64,000 nucleotides of DNA from Bradysia coprophila (taxonomy: Eukaryota; Arthropoda; Insecta; Diptera; Sciaridae), in assembly GCF_014529535.1 (NCBI RefSeq), contig NW_023503727.1, positions 2,356,001 through 2,420,000 of the forward strand. The letters run 5' to 3'. Under the pieces are notes generated by a model, which saw nothing but the letters and a program-made list of their open reading frames with translations, searched no databases and was not told the DNA's origin. Below are positions 1 through 12,174 of this stretch, piece by piece (position 1 is the first letter of the stretch; every line of letters begins with the position of its first letter). The position numbers and the translations under genes are program-made.

Positions 1-304
1 CTCGACAAAATGTCAGTTGAACTTTCAATAAGAGTGATGATACAACGTACAGAGGGATTCTTCTGAAAAACAGAAGACCGAAATCGGACACATTTTCTAT
101 TGGAATTTTTTATTTTTTAATTAATCGTATGGGACGTTACATTGTATTACAAAATCAGTTTTTCGTTTAAAAAAATACTCAGTCAAAGGTCAAAACGATT
201 ACTCATTCACTTCAAATCTCAATGTCTAAATTTCTGATCCATTCGATTCCTTCTGCGGTGGCTTGATGCATTGATTCCAACCCATGCTCGAAACGACGGA
301 GCGG
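1..304. other. Gene-free AT-rich flank
   Basis: I see no coding signal, RNA gene or clear repeat here. It is the left flank of the foldback element that starts at about 305. Confidence 0.5.
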
Positions 305-364
305 AATTTTTTATAAGTACCAAGAAAGGTATTCGACCCCAGAAGCCAAAACCACTTTCAAAAC

Positions 365-1560
365 GAGCCATCAGAACAGTCGGAGCGTTTGCTGCGACTG
401 AGCGACTGACGGCTCGTTTTCAACTACATTCTATTCGGCCTTTGATTACCTTCCAAATGAAACAAAAATTACGAAAAACGGATGAAATTTGCTCGAGTTA
501 TATGTAAAATACACATAGGGCCCTAGTAGCGGCCTTAGTCCAAGGACCCAAATTTAATTTTTTTTTTCAACCACATTCTATTCGGTGTTCGATTATCTTT
601 CAAATGAAACAAAAATTACGAAAAACGGATGAAATTTACTCGAGTTGTATGTAAAATACGCATAGGGCCCTAGTAGCGGCCTTAGTCCGAGGACCCAAAT
701 TTAATTTTTTTTTCAACAACATTCTATTCGGTGTTCGATTATCTTTCAAATGAAACAAAAATTACGAAAAACGGATGAAATTTACTCGAGTTATATGTAA
801 AATACGCATAGGGCCCTAGTAGCGGCCTTAGTCCAAGGACCCAAATTTAATTTTTTTTCAACAACTTTCTATTCGGCGTTCGATTACCTTCCAAATGACA
901 CAAAAATTACGAAAAACGAATGAAATTTACTCGAGTTCAATGTAAAATACACATAGGGCCCTAGTAGTGGCCTTAGTCCAAGGACCCAAATTTAATTTTT
1001 TTTCAACAACATTCTATTCGGCCTTTGATTACCTTCCAAATGAAACAAAAATTACGAAAAACGGATTAAATTTACTTGAGTTCTATGTAAAATACACATA
1101 GGGCCCTAGTAGCTTTTCACTTCTAAGGCCCTAACTCACGGTCCACTCACCCGATTTTAAAAAACTTTTTTTTCCTGGATTGGTATTGACAATACCTATC
1201 ATTTGCCGTGTCATTTACATTTCCATCGTTTATTTTGCCATAAATATCACCAAAAGACCTTAAATCACTTAGGTGGCCCTAACTCACGAAGGGCCGACCC
1301 GAATATGCCCATCTTCGAACTTAGCCTCACTATTTTGACTATCTTTCAGGGAAAAAAAAAATTTTGAAATCGGATTTGATTTACTCAAGATATCGACGTG
1401 ACGGACAGACGGACAGACGGACAGACGGCCCAAATTTTTATTGCGGATTCGTCATCTATAAACATAGGCAAACACTTTGCCCTTACCGTCTGCTTCGAAT
1501 TCCATCAATTACACACGGCATCGTAATCCTATAAGCCCCTTCGTACTTCGTACGGGGCTA
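365..1560. mobile_element. Family A element (GTACGAAGTACG terminus), first copy
   Basis: It begins CGAGCCATCAGAACAGTCGG, exactly like the copy at about 43268, and ends with CGTACTTCGTACGGGGCT. It contains the ~147-bp tandem array, a GACGGACA microsatellite at about 1401-1429, and a conserved block around 1290-1390 with GAACTTAGCCTCACTATTTT. No long ORF is present, so it must be moved by enzymes encoded elsewhere. The same block order is found at 43268-44845, so this is a real dispersed family. Confidence 0.7.
417..1115. repeat. Tandem repeat, ~147-bp unit, five copies
   Basis: Successive units start near 417, 567, 710, 857 and 1004. Each reads roughly ACATTCTATTCGG, then ATTACCTTCCAAATGAAAC, AAATTTACTCGAGTT, and CATAGGGCCCTAGTAGCGGC. 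Related but more diverged units form the array at 43540-44415 in another copy of the same element. The 78-codon open frame at 271-507 lies inside the array and is not a gene. Confidence 0.85.
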
Positions 1561-2388
1561 AAAACACCACGTTCACTGTACGGCCGAGTAGCCACATATT
1601 CTTGGTTTACCAGCATTCAGGGAGTAGTAAATGAACCAGCGGGATACAAAATATAAAGAGTTTTATTAAAAGCGTACATTCCAACAGAATATAATAAGTA
1701 GACTAAACTGAAATAAAACTCAGCGCACACTAAATCGTGTCCACAAGTTACTAGATTATTATAATTAGAATTGCAAAACCAACACATATAAGCTCACTCC
1801 AAGAGACCTAGCTCACGCTTCTGTAAACCGAATTCCATGAACTTTTTTTTCCCTGATTGGTACGGTCAATACCTATCTAATAAAGCAAAATATATCTAAT
1901 TCCGTTCAAATTTGGCCAACGTTCAAGCAAAAACGGTTTGCCGCCCTGTACCTAGTTCACACCAAGGGGTCTAACTCACGAGTCGGTCATCCAAATTCAT
2001 CCTTCAAACTTTTTTTTCGTCGATCGGTATTGTAAATACCTTTCATTTGACGTATCACTTACATGTTTAGCCTTTGAATGGCCGCAGATATCTTCTGAAA
2101 ACGTTAAATCAGTTATGAGGCTTCAGCTCGAGAGGGGTCGACCCAAAATCGCCCATATTCGAACTTAGCCTCACTATCTTGACTATCTTTCAGGGAAAAA
2201 AAAAATTTTGAAATCGGATTTGATTTGCTCAAGATATCGACGTGACGGACAGACGGCCCAAATTTTTATTGCGGATTCGTCATCTATGAACATAGGCAAA
2301 CACTTTGCCCTTACCGTCTGCTTCGAATTCCATCAATTACACACGGCATCGTAATCCTATAAGCCCCTTTCGTACTTCGTACGGGGCT
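1561..2388. mobile_element. Family A element, second truncated copy
   Basis: The right half (about 2125-2388) repeats 1290-1560 almost base for base, including the GACGGACA tract and the CGTACTTCGTACGGGGCT end. The left part (about 1565-2100) matches, in reverse orientation, the copy at 7278-8130: both carry CACTCCAAGAGACCTAGCTC and GGCCGAGTAGCC blocks. A stretch at about 1590-1790 has no counterpart there and may be another small insertion. Non-coding. Confidence 0.65.
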
Positions 2389-3135
2389 AAAAATTCTTCG
2401 AAGCTTGTGCGGTGATCGAAAACCGAAAACTTGCACTTTTCTTACAAAAATTTCTTCAGTTACACGAGTCGTACATGGTCGTGTGGGGTGTCATTAGAAA
2501 GGTAATTGCAAGTTATTCCGGGGCAAATAGGGTCTTATTCGGTTTGAAATTCATCTACACTAAGATATTTACAGTTGATGTTTTCAACCGAAAAAAGACT
2601 GAAAACTTACACTTTTCTTACAGAAATTTCTCGAGTTAAAAGAAACGTTCATGGTCGTGTAGGGTGTCATTTGAAAGGTAATTCCATGTACTTTCAGGAG
2701 AAGTAGACCTTACGGAAGTTTGGTAGCATCTTCGATTCGATATTAGCACTTAAACATTTCAACTTCTCATAATTAGTCGTAGATGCTTCCAAACCCCAAT
2801 AAGACCCTATTTGCCCTGAAAGTACATAAAATTACCTTTCTAATGACACCCCACACGACCATGCACGTTTCGTGTACCTCGAGACATTTCTGTAAGAAAA
2901 GTGTAAGTTTTCAGTCTTTTTTCGATTGAAAACTTCAACTGTACATATCGCAGTGTAGATGAATTTCGAACCCAATAAGACCCTATTTGCCCCGCAAGTA
3001 CGTGCAATTACCTTTCTAATGACACCCCACAAGACCATGTACGACTCGTGTAACTGAAGAAATTTTTGTAAGAAAAGTGCAAGTTTTCGGTTTTTGATGA
3101 CCTCTTACCAGCCACAAAAGCTTCGAAGAATTTTT
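2389..3135. repeat. Internal inverted repeat of the 305-3192 foldback element
   Basis: Left arm about 2389-2737, right arm about 2776-3135, spacer about 40 bp. Each arm carries two degenerate copies of a ~190-bp unit with GAAAACTTACACTTTTCTTA, GTGGGGTGTCATTAGAAAGG and CAAATAGGGTCTTATT. A transcript across it would fold into a hairpin of about 350 bp. The 75- and 68-codon frames in the arms are by-products of the repeat. Confidence 0.85.
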
Positions 3136-3192
3136 TTGAAAGTGGTTTTGGCTTCTGGGGTCGAATACCTTACTGGGCACATATAAAAAATT

Positions 3193-4970
3193 ACAATACG
3201 TACTTCAAGCATGATTGGAACTCTAAATGGAATGCGTTGGATAAAAACAGCTGTTACTTCTGTTGGTGTGCGTGTTATATCATGTTTTAAGAGTTCGAAA
3301 CCGAATCTTTTACTTCATTTGTTTAACTGTAAATTTTGCGTTATAAGACTTCATAATGCAGAAATGATCGATAGTTTCTGTCGTTACTGCCTATTAGGGC
3401 CATGTTTTATCTGTTTCACTAAAAAAATATTTTTTATGGTTTTGAGCTAAATCGATTACATTTGATTACAATGTCAATATCAGCTAGATAGAGATGTGTT
3501 ATCTCTAATCCCGTCCGTCAACAACACCTAATCTGATATGATTTTCAATTTCTTCACGAATCCAGCGAAACGTTAAGCCGTTAGCCAATGAATAAGAAAA
3601 GGTGGATGAATTACACTATCTTCGCCATTCATATCATATCATATCGTCCGAGTCCAATGATTGTTATGTAATCTTGTCCCATTTTGATAATAAAGTTTGG
3701 AAACAGATTTATTCCACTGGCACACCAGAATGATACGCTCAGACCATTTATACTGATTTTGTTTAGATAATGTATTCCACTCCAACATAAAGAAAAACAA
3801 CAACCGGAACACAAAGGAAGCAAGACGAACGAAGGCAAAAAAAAAAGTCGAGAAAATTTTTGTCGCAGAGTAATCCATATTCCCCATTAATAAAACGTTT
3901 TCTCCTGCCAGTACATACGTGGCAACCCATATCTCCAGCATTACACACATATATATATATACACACACACACCATACATCCCAGGCCAGGCGATCCAATG
4001 AGTAAATAAACATCCGCATCACGTATGCTGAATGGCGTTCCATTTCGTTTGATTTCGACAATTTATCTTTAAATAGATTCTTTTCCTCATGACTGAAAAG
4101 ATATTTTTTCCAATACGTGACTTGACTCTTGCATTAAACATTAAATCGATTGCATTTACTCCTTGTTATTTTGCCTTTTTTTTCCGTCTCTTCCACCGGA
4201 GCTTTTTTTCCATCCTACCGGCAAACTTTTCATTCATTTCGTCGATTTCATCAATTTTAATATTAAAAAAAGAAATTTTTTATTTTGATCACCGACTCTA
4301 TCATACGTATGCACAATATGTAGTATGATTGTATACGACGAAAATTGCTATGGCTGATTGACATCGGTGGGAAATATGGTCTTTGCGTGGAATTTGAATG
4401 GTGACACAATGTACCATTATGCCACACTTCCACTTGCATACATAAAGCGTCCCATATAATATGTGCAACAAAAGATAAATGAAAAGCAAAACTTCCATCC
4501 AAAAACCAAATAAAAGTTCAAAACCTTTAAATATGCAAAATCTCGATTTTTCTATAAACTTTTACGTTTCGGAATAAGTGTATGCACTGAAAGAGTATAA
4601 AATATTCATTATCTGAATATTTTAGCAGGCTCTATGGTTTTGGTGTAAGACAACGAAAATGCAATTTAACCCGAATGTGAAATCGATAATATAGCAGTTA
4701 TACAATTCAGACATAGAAAATGTAATGTAATAAAAAAGAAGGAGAACTCAGAAAAGAAAGAATTTGCTGAAATATATACATCGTGTACAGAATTAGAATA
4801 TTTAAGCGACGAGGTTAACAAATCGATTTGCATTCGATTTATAAAAAAAAATCCTTTTTTATTCGGTGGAGAACAATGATCTTTTCCCTCTCTAGCGATT
4901 TTCTACTTTAGAGCAGATAATAATACTGCGATGATCTAGCCTAACTTAAAATGTATTGCTGCTAGGTTCC
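3193..4970. other. Gene-free stretch
   Basis: I see no convincing gene. Open frames of 60-140 codons occur on both strands (for example minus 3639-4061) but have AT-driven composition, no recognisable domain and no consistent splice context. The stretch holds a TA/CA microsatellite near 3943. Confidence 0.5.
3943..3973. repeat. (TA)n(CA)n microsatellite
   Basis: A compound dinucleotide tract of about six TA followed by about seven AC units. Confidence 0.9.
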
Positions 4971-5570
4971 ACCATATGGGTGGGTCAGGTCCATTGACTG
5001 ATAAAGTTGAAATCATGGGCGCGCGTTAGCATAGCGCCCGTGACGCAAGTCCTATTACTAGAAAAAATTTCAAAAAATTTTTTTTGCCGTAAACTGCAGA
5101 ACCATATATACAGCAAATATTGAAGTTCTACAATTCAAAGACAAATGACTCCAAATTACCATTAAAAAAAACTAGGCGTCCGTACGAGTTCAACGAGCTA
5201 TCACACGTTCTTGCAGCTTAAAATTTGGCCACGCAAAAAATCTTCCAAGAAGCCCCATTTCCATACATTTTGGTCAATTTCAGTACTTTAAACGAAATGA
5301 AAAAATCCTACGTTACTTTGTTAGTCCGTCCGTCCGTGTTTCCTATCTTCTAAAGTCTTCTTTAGATTTTGTTGAAATTTTGGGAGTAGATTCTAGTCGT
5401 CATTCTAAGACATTCCAGAAAAAAAAAATTAGGGGGGAACCGGTCTCGTTTCGGAGCTAGGGCTCCTCGAAGTTCCCATATAGGCCCCATATAAGAACAC
5501 CTTTAAGTGTGTGTGTGTGGATGGGTATGGTAGAACAAATTTGTTCGCTTTTGGTGTTTGGTAAGCTCTA
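4971..5570. other. Solo family B terminus and degenerate repeat
   Basis: 4971-5005 reads CTAGGTTCCACCATATGGGT followed by GGGTCAGGTCCATTGACTGA, matching the terminal repeat of the family B element at 18234. It has no partner end nearby, so it is a relic. 5170-5470 contains CAACGAGCTATCA and GTCCGTCCGTCCGTG blocks that recur at 39230-39440. No coding signal. Confidence 0.55.
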
Positions 5571-5576
5571 CTCGCC

Positions 5577-5815
5577 TCAATTTTTTCCTAAATTTGGTAT
5601 TTTTCAAAAATTTTTAAATTTTTTAAATTTTTTTAAATTTTTCAAAATTTTTTAAATTTTTCAAAATTTTTTAAATTTTTTAAATTTTTTTAAATTTTTC
5701 AAAATTTTTTAAATTTTTCAAAATTTTTTAAATTTTTTTAAATTTTTCAAAATTTTTTAAATTTTTTTAAATTTTTCAAAATTTTTTAAAATTTTCAAAA
5801 TTTTTTAAATTTTTC
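5577..5815. repeat. Low-complexity AAATTTTTCAAAATTTTTT array
   Basis: About 240 bp built from short A/T runs with single C residues, in irregular 10-22-bp units. A second such tract follows the MITE at 6138-6290. The two tracts flank the MITE, so it may have inserted into one older array. Confidence 0.85.
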
Positions 5816-5884
5816 ATAAAGTCTGAAAACTGAGTTCCAATTGTCAAAAACCAGACTCGATCATTTTATTTTGCTTTCATTTTA

Positions 5885-6118
5885 ATTTGATCGATTCTAT
5901 TCATTTTTAAATAATTGTAGTTTTCGAAGAAATCATTTCGAAAACATTACAGTATAAAAGCTTACACATGCGCATTAGAGCTGTTTACTCGCGGTATACC
6001 TGCGGGTAATCCGTTCAAATGCACACTTCTAAGCTTTTATACTGTAATGTTTTCGAAATGATTTCTTCGAAAACTACAATTATTTAAAAATGAATTAAAT
6101 GAGTAGAATCGATCAAAT
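5885..6118. mobile_element. MITE with ~80-bp terminal inverted repeats
   Basis: The arms 5885-5970 and 6033-6118 are near-perfect inverted repeats starting ATTTGATCGATTCTA and containing GTAGTTTTCGAAGAAATCAT and TACAGTATAAAAGCTTA. TA dinucleotides at 5883-5884 and 6119-6120 could be the target duplication of a Tc1/mariner-type element. It has no ORF. Confidence 0.75.
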
Positions 6119-6137
6119 TATAATGCTCCGGCTTTAA

Positions 6138-6290
6138 TTTTTTAAATTTTTCATTTTTTTTTAATTTTTCAATTTTTTTTTTAAATTTTCAATTTTTTTT
6201 AATTTTTTTTAAATTTTTCAAAATTTTTAAATTTTTTAAATTTTTAAATTTTTTAAATTTTTTAAATTTTTCAAATTTTTCAATTTTTTT
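6138..6290. repeat. Low-complexity A/T array
   Basis: A continuation of the same type of array as 5577-5815, on the other side of the MITE. Confidence 0.8.
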
Positions 6291-6309
6291 TTTCATTCTA
6301 CTAATTCTT

Positions 6310-6610
6310 CCAAAAGAACTGATATCAGTCAAAAACACTCAAAAGAGTAAAAGTGACGCAAGTCCTTGTGCATACTTCCAAAACAACTGATATCGCTGGA
6401 GGTGACGCATTCTGCGCTTGTACGCAAAAACTGTAACAGCAAAAATTTGACCAAAGAAATTGTAGATACAAAATTTTACCAAAAAAATTTTGCGTCACAA
6501 GTGGCATATGTTGAGGAAAGTACTTTAAAGATTTTTTTTAAATAGGCAAGAATATGTCCTAATACGTCCGATCCATCTGCCACTTTGTGACGCAAAATTT
6601 TTTTAGTGCG
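6310..6610. repeat. Family C dispersed repeat (GTGACGCAAGTCC)
   Basis: It contains AACTGATATC, GTGACGCAAGTCCTTG, GGTGACGCATTCTGCGCTTG and TTGCGTCAC blocks. The same blocks occur in reverse at about 38330-38500 and in fragments at 25635-25700, 33485-33625 and 40155-40255. Non-coding. Confidence 0.6.
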
Positions 6611-6659
6611 TTGTCACTCATTCAGCCATTCAGTTATTTGACTTTCCATAGCTTTATTG

Positions 6660-6955
6660 TGAATATATGCTGCAACATTACCCGTAACAGCTAATGTAGG
6701 TTACCCGCGACAGGTAATGTACATTACATGCGACAGCAAACATTTGACCGATACATTATCTGTCACAGGTAATACTTGCCAGATAGCCTACTTACAGGAA
6801 GCTTTGGGGCACGATACCAGTCACAGATAATTTACTTCTCTAACATTACCTTTGTCACTCAATTTTTCGTAACATTACCATATGTTTACTTACAGATTAC
6901 TTGTTTGAAAAGATTATCTGTCACAGGTAGCTTGAAAAAATATTTTTTGTCAGTG
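6660..6955. repeat. Irregular CATTACC / ACAGGTAAT motif cluster
   Basis: At least ten copies of a short motif related to ACAGGTAATGT or its reverse complement ACATTACCTGT occur in about 300 bp, in both orientations. I do not see a fixed period, so these are clustered short motifs rather than a clean tandem array. Confidence 0.6.
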
Positions 6956-7277
6956 TAACGTGTAAATCGCAAGTGAATGAAAATGAAAATCGTCGATTGT
7001 TACAACCCAATCCAATTGTTGAAAATGTAACTTCTCATATTTCTTCCACCGTAAATATCCTTATGATTCCTAAAAATTCTTAAAAAAAATTCCGACATTG
7101 TGCATCTACGAACTTAATCTCAGAAATTTTATCCCTTGTCAATTCAAACCACAATTTCCTAAATCCGTTCAGAATTACTAAAGGTATCGTGTCATCCAAT
7201 GATTGGGAATAACTATAAGGTCATTTGGTCGATGCTGTCTATCTATCAAGCGTTAGAGACATTTTGGTATTCTCTAA

Positions 7278-8130
7278 TTAGACCCGTACGAAGTACTGGG
7301 GTCTTATGCGTTTACGCATACGTCCGTAACACGTCGAATTGGACTCCCTGAGTAAGGGGAAACCTATTGTGGTTGCCTAGAGATGCCAAATCAGTGAAAA
7401 AAAATGTCCGTCTGTCCGTCTGTCCGTCTGCACGATAACTTGAGTAAAACGCATCCGATTTTGAAAATTCTTTTTTTTCCCGTTTGGTAATGTCAAACGA
7501 CAGGCTAAGTTCGAAGATGAGTGATTTTGGATCGACCCCTCCCGAGCTGTGGCCCAATAAGTGCTTTACGGTTTTTCGAAGATATCTCCGGACATTCAAA
7601 CGCTACACTTGTAACTGATACGTCAATAAAAGGTATTTACAATACCGATCGACAAAAAAAAAGTTTATGGAAATCGGATGACCGACTCGTGAGTTAGACC
7701 CCTTGGTGTGAAACAGGCACAGGGCGGCAAGCAGTTTTTGCTTGTAGATCGGCCACATTTCGTCTATTTTAGCTTTATTAGATAGGTATTGACCGTACCA
7801 ATCAGGGAAAAAAAAGTTTTTGAAATTATGTTCTCCGGAGCGTGAGCTAGGTCTCTTGGAGTGAGCTCTTATCTGGCTACTCGGCCGTACAGTGAACGTG
7901 GAGTATTTTGTCAATATCTCGAGTAAATTTTGACCGAATTTCATGAATTTTTTTTGTTTGAAAGGTATTAACGAATGTAAAGCGTCGGTAAAATTTCCGG
8001 TCTCCTAACAAAATGGCTGCCGGTGGCCATATTGGATTTTAATAAAAGTGATATATCTTGGGGAAAATGGTAAATATGGCGGTATATAGCTGTTTAAATA
8101 GGAATTTATGAAAGTTGACTTCGTACGGGG
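7278..8130. mobile_element. Family A element, third copy
   Basis: It starts ACCCGTACGAAGTACTGGGG and ends CTTCGTACGGGGCT. Inside are a GTCCGTCT microsatellite (7405-7430), CACGATAACTTGAGTAAA followed downstream by GGCTAAGTTCGAAGATGAG (the core shared with family B), and CTCTTGGAGTGAGCTC as in the 1561-2388 copy. The frames on the minus strand (95 and 113 codons) are repeat by-products. About 850 bp, non-autonomous. Confidence 0.7.
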
Positions 8131-10370
8131 CTGTCTATATTGCCTCCGGCAATTTATTTGTATATGCTAACAAGGCCAAGAAAGATAATGTAAGTGATTT
8201 TAAAGGGCGAATAGCTTTTCAGTAGAGAATGAAGTAAAAGAAATGAAGAGTTTCACAGTAAAGGCTTTTGATACGAACAGGTGTTTCGTACGGGTCGGCG
8301 ATAGCTATGTTTTTTTGTTAACATTTCACATAAAACCGATCATAGTGACCTTGAAGACGTAAGACCCTTGACCTATAGAGATTATACGGACGCTATTTAA
8401 ACAGCGAGATTAAGGTCGTAAGACGTAAGTAAGTAACAGTAACCAAATTAAAATTGAATGGCCTATCTAATGTAATAACTGTTTCTCGGTTCACATCATC
8501 TACATAGTTCACATCTAATCTAATCTGAACAAACAAGAAAGAAACATTTGAATAAACCTGCTGTAAATTGCAGAGCAAATTTTTAATGGAGAACATTCGT
8601 CTCATTCGTATCTTTTGGGGTTTTCGGTTGATAACAAATCATTTGCAGATTTTCTGTTTCCTGTCATTTCTTGCTCATTTCTGAGAGTCAGTTTTGATTT
8701 TAATTTCATCAAATCATGCATGGATCCATTAGTCAATATCAGTTTATTTTTAGGAATACTATTCCACAGCTCGAATGTCTGAAATTTGTATATTGGATTG
8801 AAGGAACAGTAATTCTTCAGGGATTACACTTTCAATTCCAGCTGGAAATTGAAGAAGTATAATTCCTGGAGGGATTAAAATTGGGACTAAACAATGACAA
8901 CCCCTATTTTACCAGTCAGAAAAATTGGCCAAATTACTGTAGGAATCAAATATTTTCAAAATTAAACGGATAAAACACCCTTTGACTGTGCGATGGGTTG
9001 TGGTATTTGTTCTCACAGTTACCGATAGGGGGCGTAATTTCTTTTTGATAAACTGTAGAATTTGTATCGACAACGCGTATAATTCCTTGAACTTTCTTCA
9101 ATTAAATACAAAACTAATTTATGTTGGAGAGAAAGAAACATTTTAAGTATGTAGTGCGAAAAAGTTGGATAGTAATCTGACTTAAACAACTTTTAATGGA
9201 AAGCAAACATTGTCGGTAAATTCTCCACATAAAATCTGCAATTTAATATAAGGTAAACTGTAATTTAACAGGAAAAAGGAAGCAATTTTTGAGCTATGGA
9301 CTTACACACCCCAGAACCTACACATGCTCCAAGAAAATGAAGTGAGCTTTTTGGATTTTCAGTGCATTCAGATTTTAGAACTCTTTGATCAAAATAAATC
9401 CCTTCAAAAGATTCAGTCGTGTACTGTTTATCATAAATTTGTTGCTATCTCAACGAATTCCTTTGATCAATATATTGGCCCTCAGCGGACATATACTGCC
9501 ACCACAATCTATCTAGCTATATTTTTCGACTCAAATGTTTGGAGCTATAAAAATTGGTTCCAATAAGTGACACAATATTCGTCATTCCGAAAATTGAGAA
9601 AGGAAGTGGATTCCATCGAATTTAAAATGAAAGTCCTATAGTAAACTGGTACATATAGAGTTGTGTACACGACATCAACAAACAGCAATACATGGAAAAA
9701 TAAAAATTATTATTCTTCAACAAAATTTACACATTCATCAAATAAAAATTCCTTAACAATATTCGAGTCATGTCTCTCGGGTCCTATTTTCGCATATATA
9801 ATTTACTTATGCCAAATAATATGTTTAGTGCTCTGGCTTATATAATATTAGATGTGTTGTGTGTATAATATACAACCAAAAAAAAAAAGGAATTTCTCGG
9901 GTAATTTTTTCAGTTTGCTCGAAAATGTGTGCACAAAGTTTAAAGACGTGTCGAGAATATAGTTTTTTTTTGTCGCTCCTCTTCTCAGCTTTCGAAAATT
10001 TGAAAGATGTCACCGTGTTACATGAACATATTTGTGTATTCTGAGTGAAATCTCTTTTAGCACATACATGCAATTTAAATATCCCTACAACACGAAAATA
10101 ATAAAAAGAAAATCCTTTTGCCGCTCGTAAATTTGGCTACTACAAAATTAACACATCGAAATGATATGCATGTGGAGCTCTCACTCAATATGTTACCATG
10201 CGAGAATCGTATATGGATGGTTTGCATGAACAAGATGATTGGCGACATTGCCAAACGGAAAACTTAATCAATTCTTGGATCAACTGTAGAGACTATTTCC
10301 GGGAAACGTTTTTCCAATATTTTCCAAAATTTTCTCATTTTTTCCAAAATTTCCAGAATTTTCGGAAAGG
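8131..10370. other. Gene-free stretch
   Basis: I see no supported gene. Around 8800-8885 there is an imperfect inverted repeat with TTCAGGGATTACA and CCTGGAGGGATTAAAAT, a degenerate relative of which sits near 27690-27800. Short TTTTCCAAAATTTTC repeats occur at 10310-10360. Confidence 0.5.
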
Positions 10371-10376
10371 TAGATA

Positions 10377-10435
10377 CTATTTGCACCTGGGTGCAAATAG
10401 TCATGTAAACACTATTTGCACCCGGGTGCAAATAG
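10377..10435. repeat. Two palindromes of the GGGTGCAAATAG type
   Basis: 10377-10400 and 10412-10435 are 24-bp palindromes. The half-site is CTATTTGCACCC; the second copy is perfect and the first has one mismatch. They are 11 bp apart. The same half-sites reappear at 13785-13826, bounding a 3.4-kb repeat-rich block. Confidence 0.8.
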
Positions 10436-10799
10436 ACATATAAACAACTACAAAAAAATCTTCAAAAATCATGTTTTTTAAGTAAATTTTCAGAAAAAAG
10501 TAACAGTTTGACTTCAGAAACGTGAGCTTACTGTTTTTAAAAGTAACGAAGAAAGTAATACTTGACTAGTCTTTTTATTAGAGATACGCAAATGGTACTC
10601 ACACCACAAAAAATTATGTATTCGAATCGATTAAGCAATATGGTTATAGAAGAATACCCATAGTAGGTGATGAGTGTATTTGTGTAGGCGTATAAAATGA
10701 AAATGAGACCAATCAGTAGATCGGAAGCTTAATGTGAGACCAACGCGAGAAGGCATCAAAGCTGCATTAAATAATCCGTCCAAGCTTTCATAGTTATTT

Positions 10800-10910
10800 C
10801 GTAAAAGGGAAAGAGAAAAATTCCATTAGCCTTTTCGTTACGTTTTGTAAAAGGGAAAAATTCTCTGGAGTTAGGCTTTTACGTCACATTTTGTAAATGG
10901 GAAAATCCCC
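10800..10910. repeat. Two units of a ~55-bp GTAAAAGGGAAA repeat
   Basis: The units read GTAAAAGGGAAA, then a C-rich step, then GGAAT, a C/T-rich step and GTTACGTTTT. They belong to the array that resumes at 12175. Family B-like sequence lies between the two parts. Confidence 0.7.
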
Positions 10911-10935
10911 CGGAATGTAGTTTTTTGCGTTATAT

Positions 10936-11880
10936 TTTACTAGGTCCCACGAAGAAACGCATTTAGAAGAAGAACTACTAGAACGGTCTAATAAATCTCT
11001 CATTGATGATTTAATTCTGTTTAGTTTTACTAAAAATCTTCGAAACTTTAAACTGCCCGGTAAAAAATGACGTATGTTTTCAATAAAATTTAATTTCGTG
11101 TGAATTGCGACCCTCGCTTCGCTCCGGCCGCAAACTTCACACTCTTTAATTTTGGTTCTGTTTATTCGGTTTTGTTTACAAGGCAAAATCAAATAACAAA
11201 ACTCCAGATCGTTTTAACAAAGAGTAGAACAGGCATTTTTTGAGAACTACTCCCAGATGGTTGAACCGACACCACCCATTCTCGCAAGGTTCTGAAAGAA
11301 CAGGTTGAGACACTTCTAAGTTGATCACTAAGGCGGTGACACGCAGATGCTTTTTATTGAAAAGACTCATTACAGATTGTTTGAAATGTCAAGTTGACAT
11401 TGTCAACCTGATAAAAACTTTTTTTTTCTTCAAGTTGACATTTCAATGTAATGAATGTGTTTAACAAAATGTATCTATTTGTCAAACTGTTATTTAAACT
11501 CGTGTGATTTGCGGCCCTCGCTTCGCTCTGGCCGCAAACTTCACACTCGTTAATTTTTGTTCTATTTATTCGGTTTTGTTTGGCAAAGTCACAGCTTGTT
11601 CGTTAGACCAACATAATCTATCTTAGAACTAACCTCAGGAATTAATTCTCCACCAAACATTTTTTTAAATCGGTTGAACTTTGCTCCAGTTATCGTGTTA
11701 ACAAAGAGCAGAAAAGGCTTCTTTCGAGAACTACCACCAGATGGTTGAACCGATACCACCCATTTTCGAACTTGACCTGAGGATTTCAATACTTCGTCGA
11801 TTAAAAAAAAGTTTTTTCATGTGTCGGGGCCGAAAATGACGGAGTTTCGATATTTTTCTCAGGCTTTCGACCCCTTACAT
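10936..11880. mobile_element. Family B-like fragment with duplicated TTCG hairpin segment
   Basis: It opens with ACTAGGTCCCACGAAG, the family B terminus. Two diverged direct copies of a segment follow, near 11100-11290 and 11495-11775. Each has a CTCGCTTCGCTC hairpin, a TTATTCGGTTTTGTTT tail and an AGATGGTTGAACCGA block. The first copy lacks part of the middle. No coding capacity. Confidence 0.6.
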
Positions 11881-11893
11881 GACAAATTTTTTG

Positions 11894-12000
11894 AGTATCT
11901 GTTTTGGACGATTGATTTTAGGCACTTTCGCATGTAGCTCTCACTTCGTTCGGGCTACAACAAGCGAAATTGCCTAAAAACAATCGTCCAAAACAGATAC
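11894..12000. repeat. Hairpin element with TTCG centre
   Basis: The arms AGTATCTGTTTTGGACGATT...TAGGCACTTTCGC and their reverse complement flank a GTAGCTCTCACTTCGTTCGG core. A sibling lies at 53887-53961, where the TTCG core is missing but the arms are kept. Confidence 0.8.
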
Positions 12001-12174
12001 ACAAATAACTATTGAAAATCGGTTGAGATTTACTTAAGCTATCGAGTTAACAAAATTTTACATTTAACGTTTTTTCATCACATTTCCATACATTTTTAAT
12101 CATAGTGAACGTGTTATGTACAGTGTATTTGTTTTCGTAAAACCCGCCATGACTTACAGTCAAGGGAATAAAAA

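Larger units (their letters stand above)
305..3192. mobile_element. Foldback/TIR transposon split by a second element
   Basis: The first ~58 bases (305-364) and the last ~52 bases (3141-3192) are near-identical in inverted orientation. Both contain GGTATTCGACCCCAGAAGCC followed by AAAACCACTTTC. Between them lies a long internal inverted repeat (2389-3135). A different transposon (about 365-2388) is inserted just inside the left terminal repeat. The intact right arm reads directly from the terminal repeat into the internal arm, so the pre-insertion sequence can be read off. No transposase is visible, so it is non-autonomous. I could not find a target-site duplication for the outer element. Confidence 0.75.

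Noticed and set aside
3639..4061. 140-codon minus-strand frame
   Set aside because: It reads through a TA/CA microsatellite (giving YIYMCVC-type runs) and has no homology I recognise.
5577..6290. Possible CRISPR-like or regular array in the AAATTTTTC tract
   Set aside because: Units vary in length, there are no unique spacers, and it is eukaryotic low-complexity DNA.
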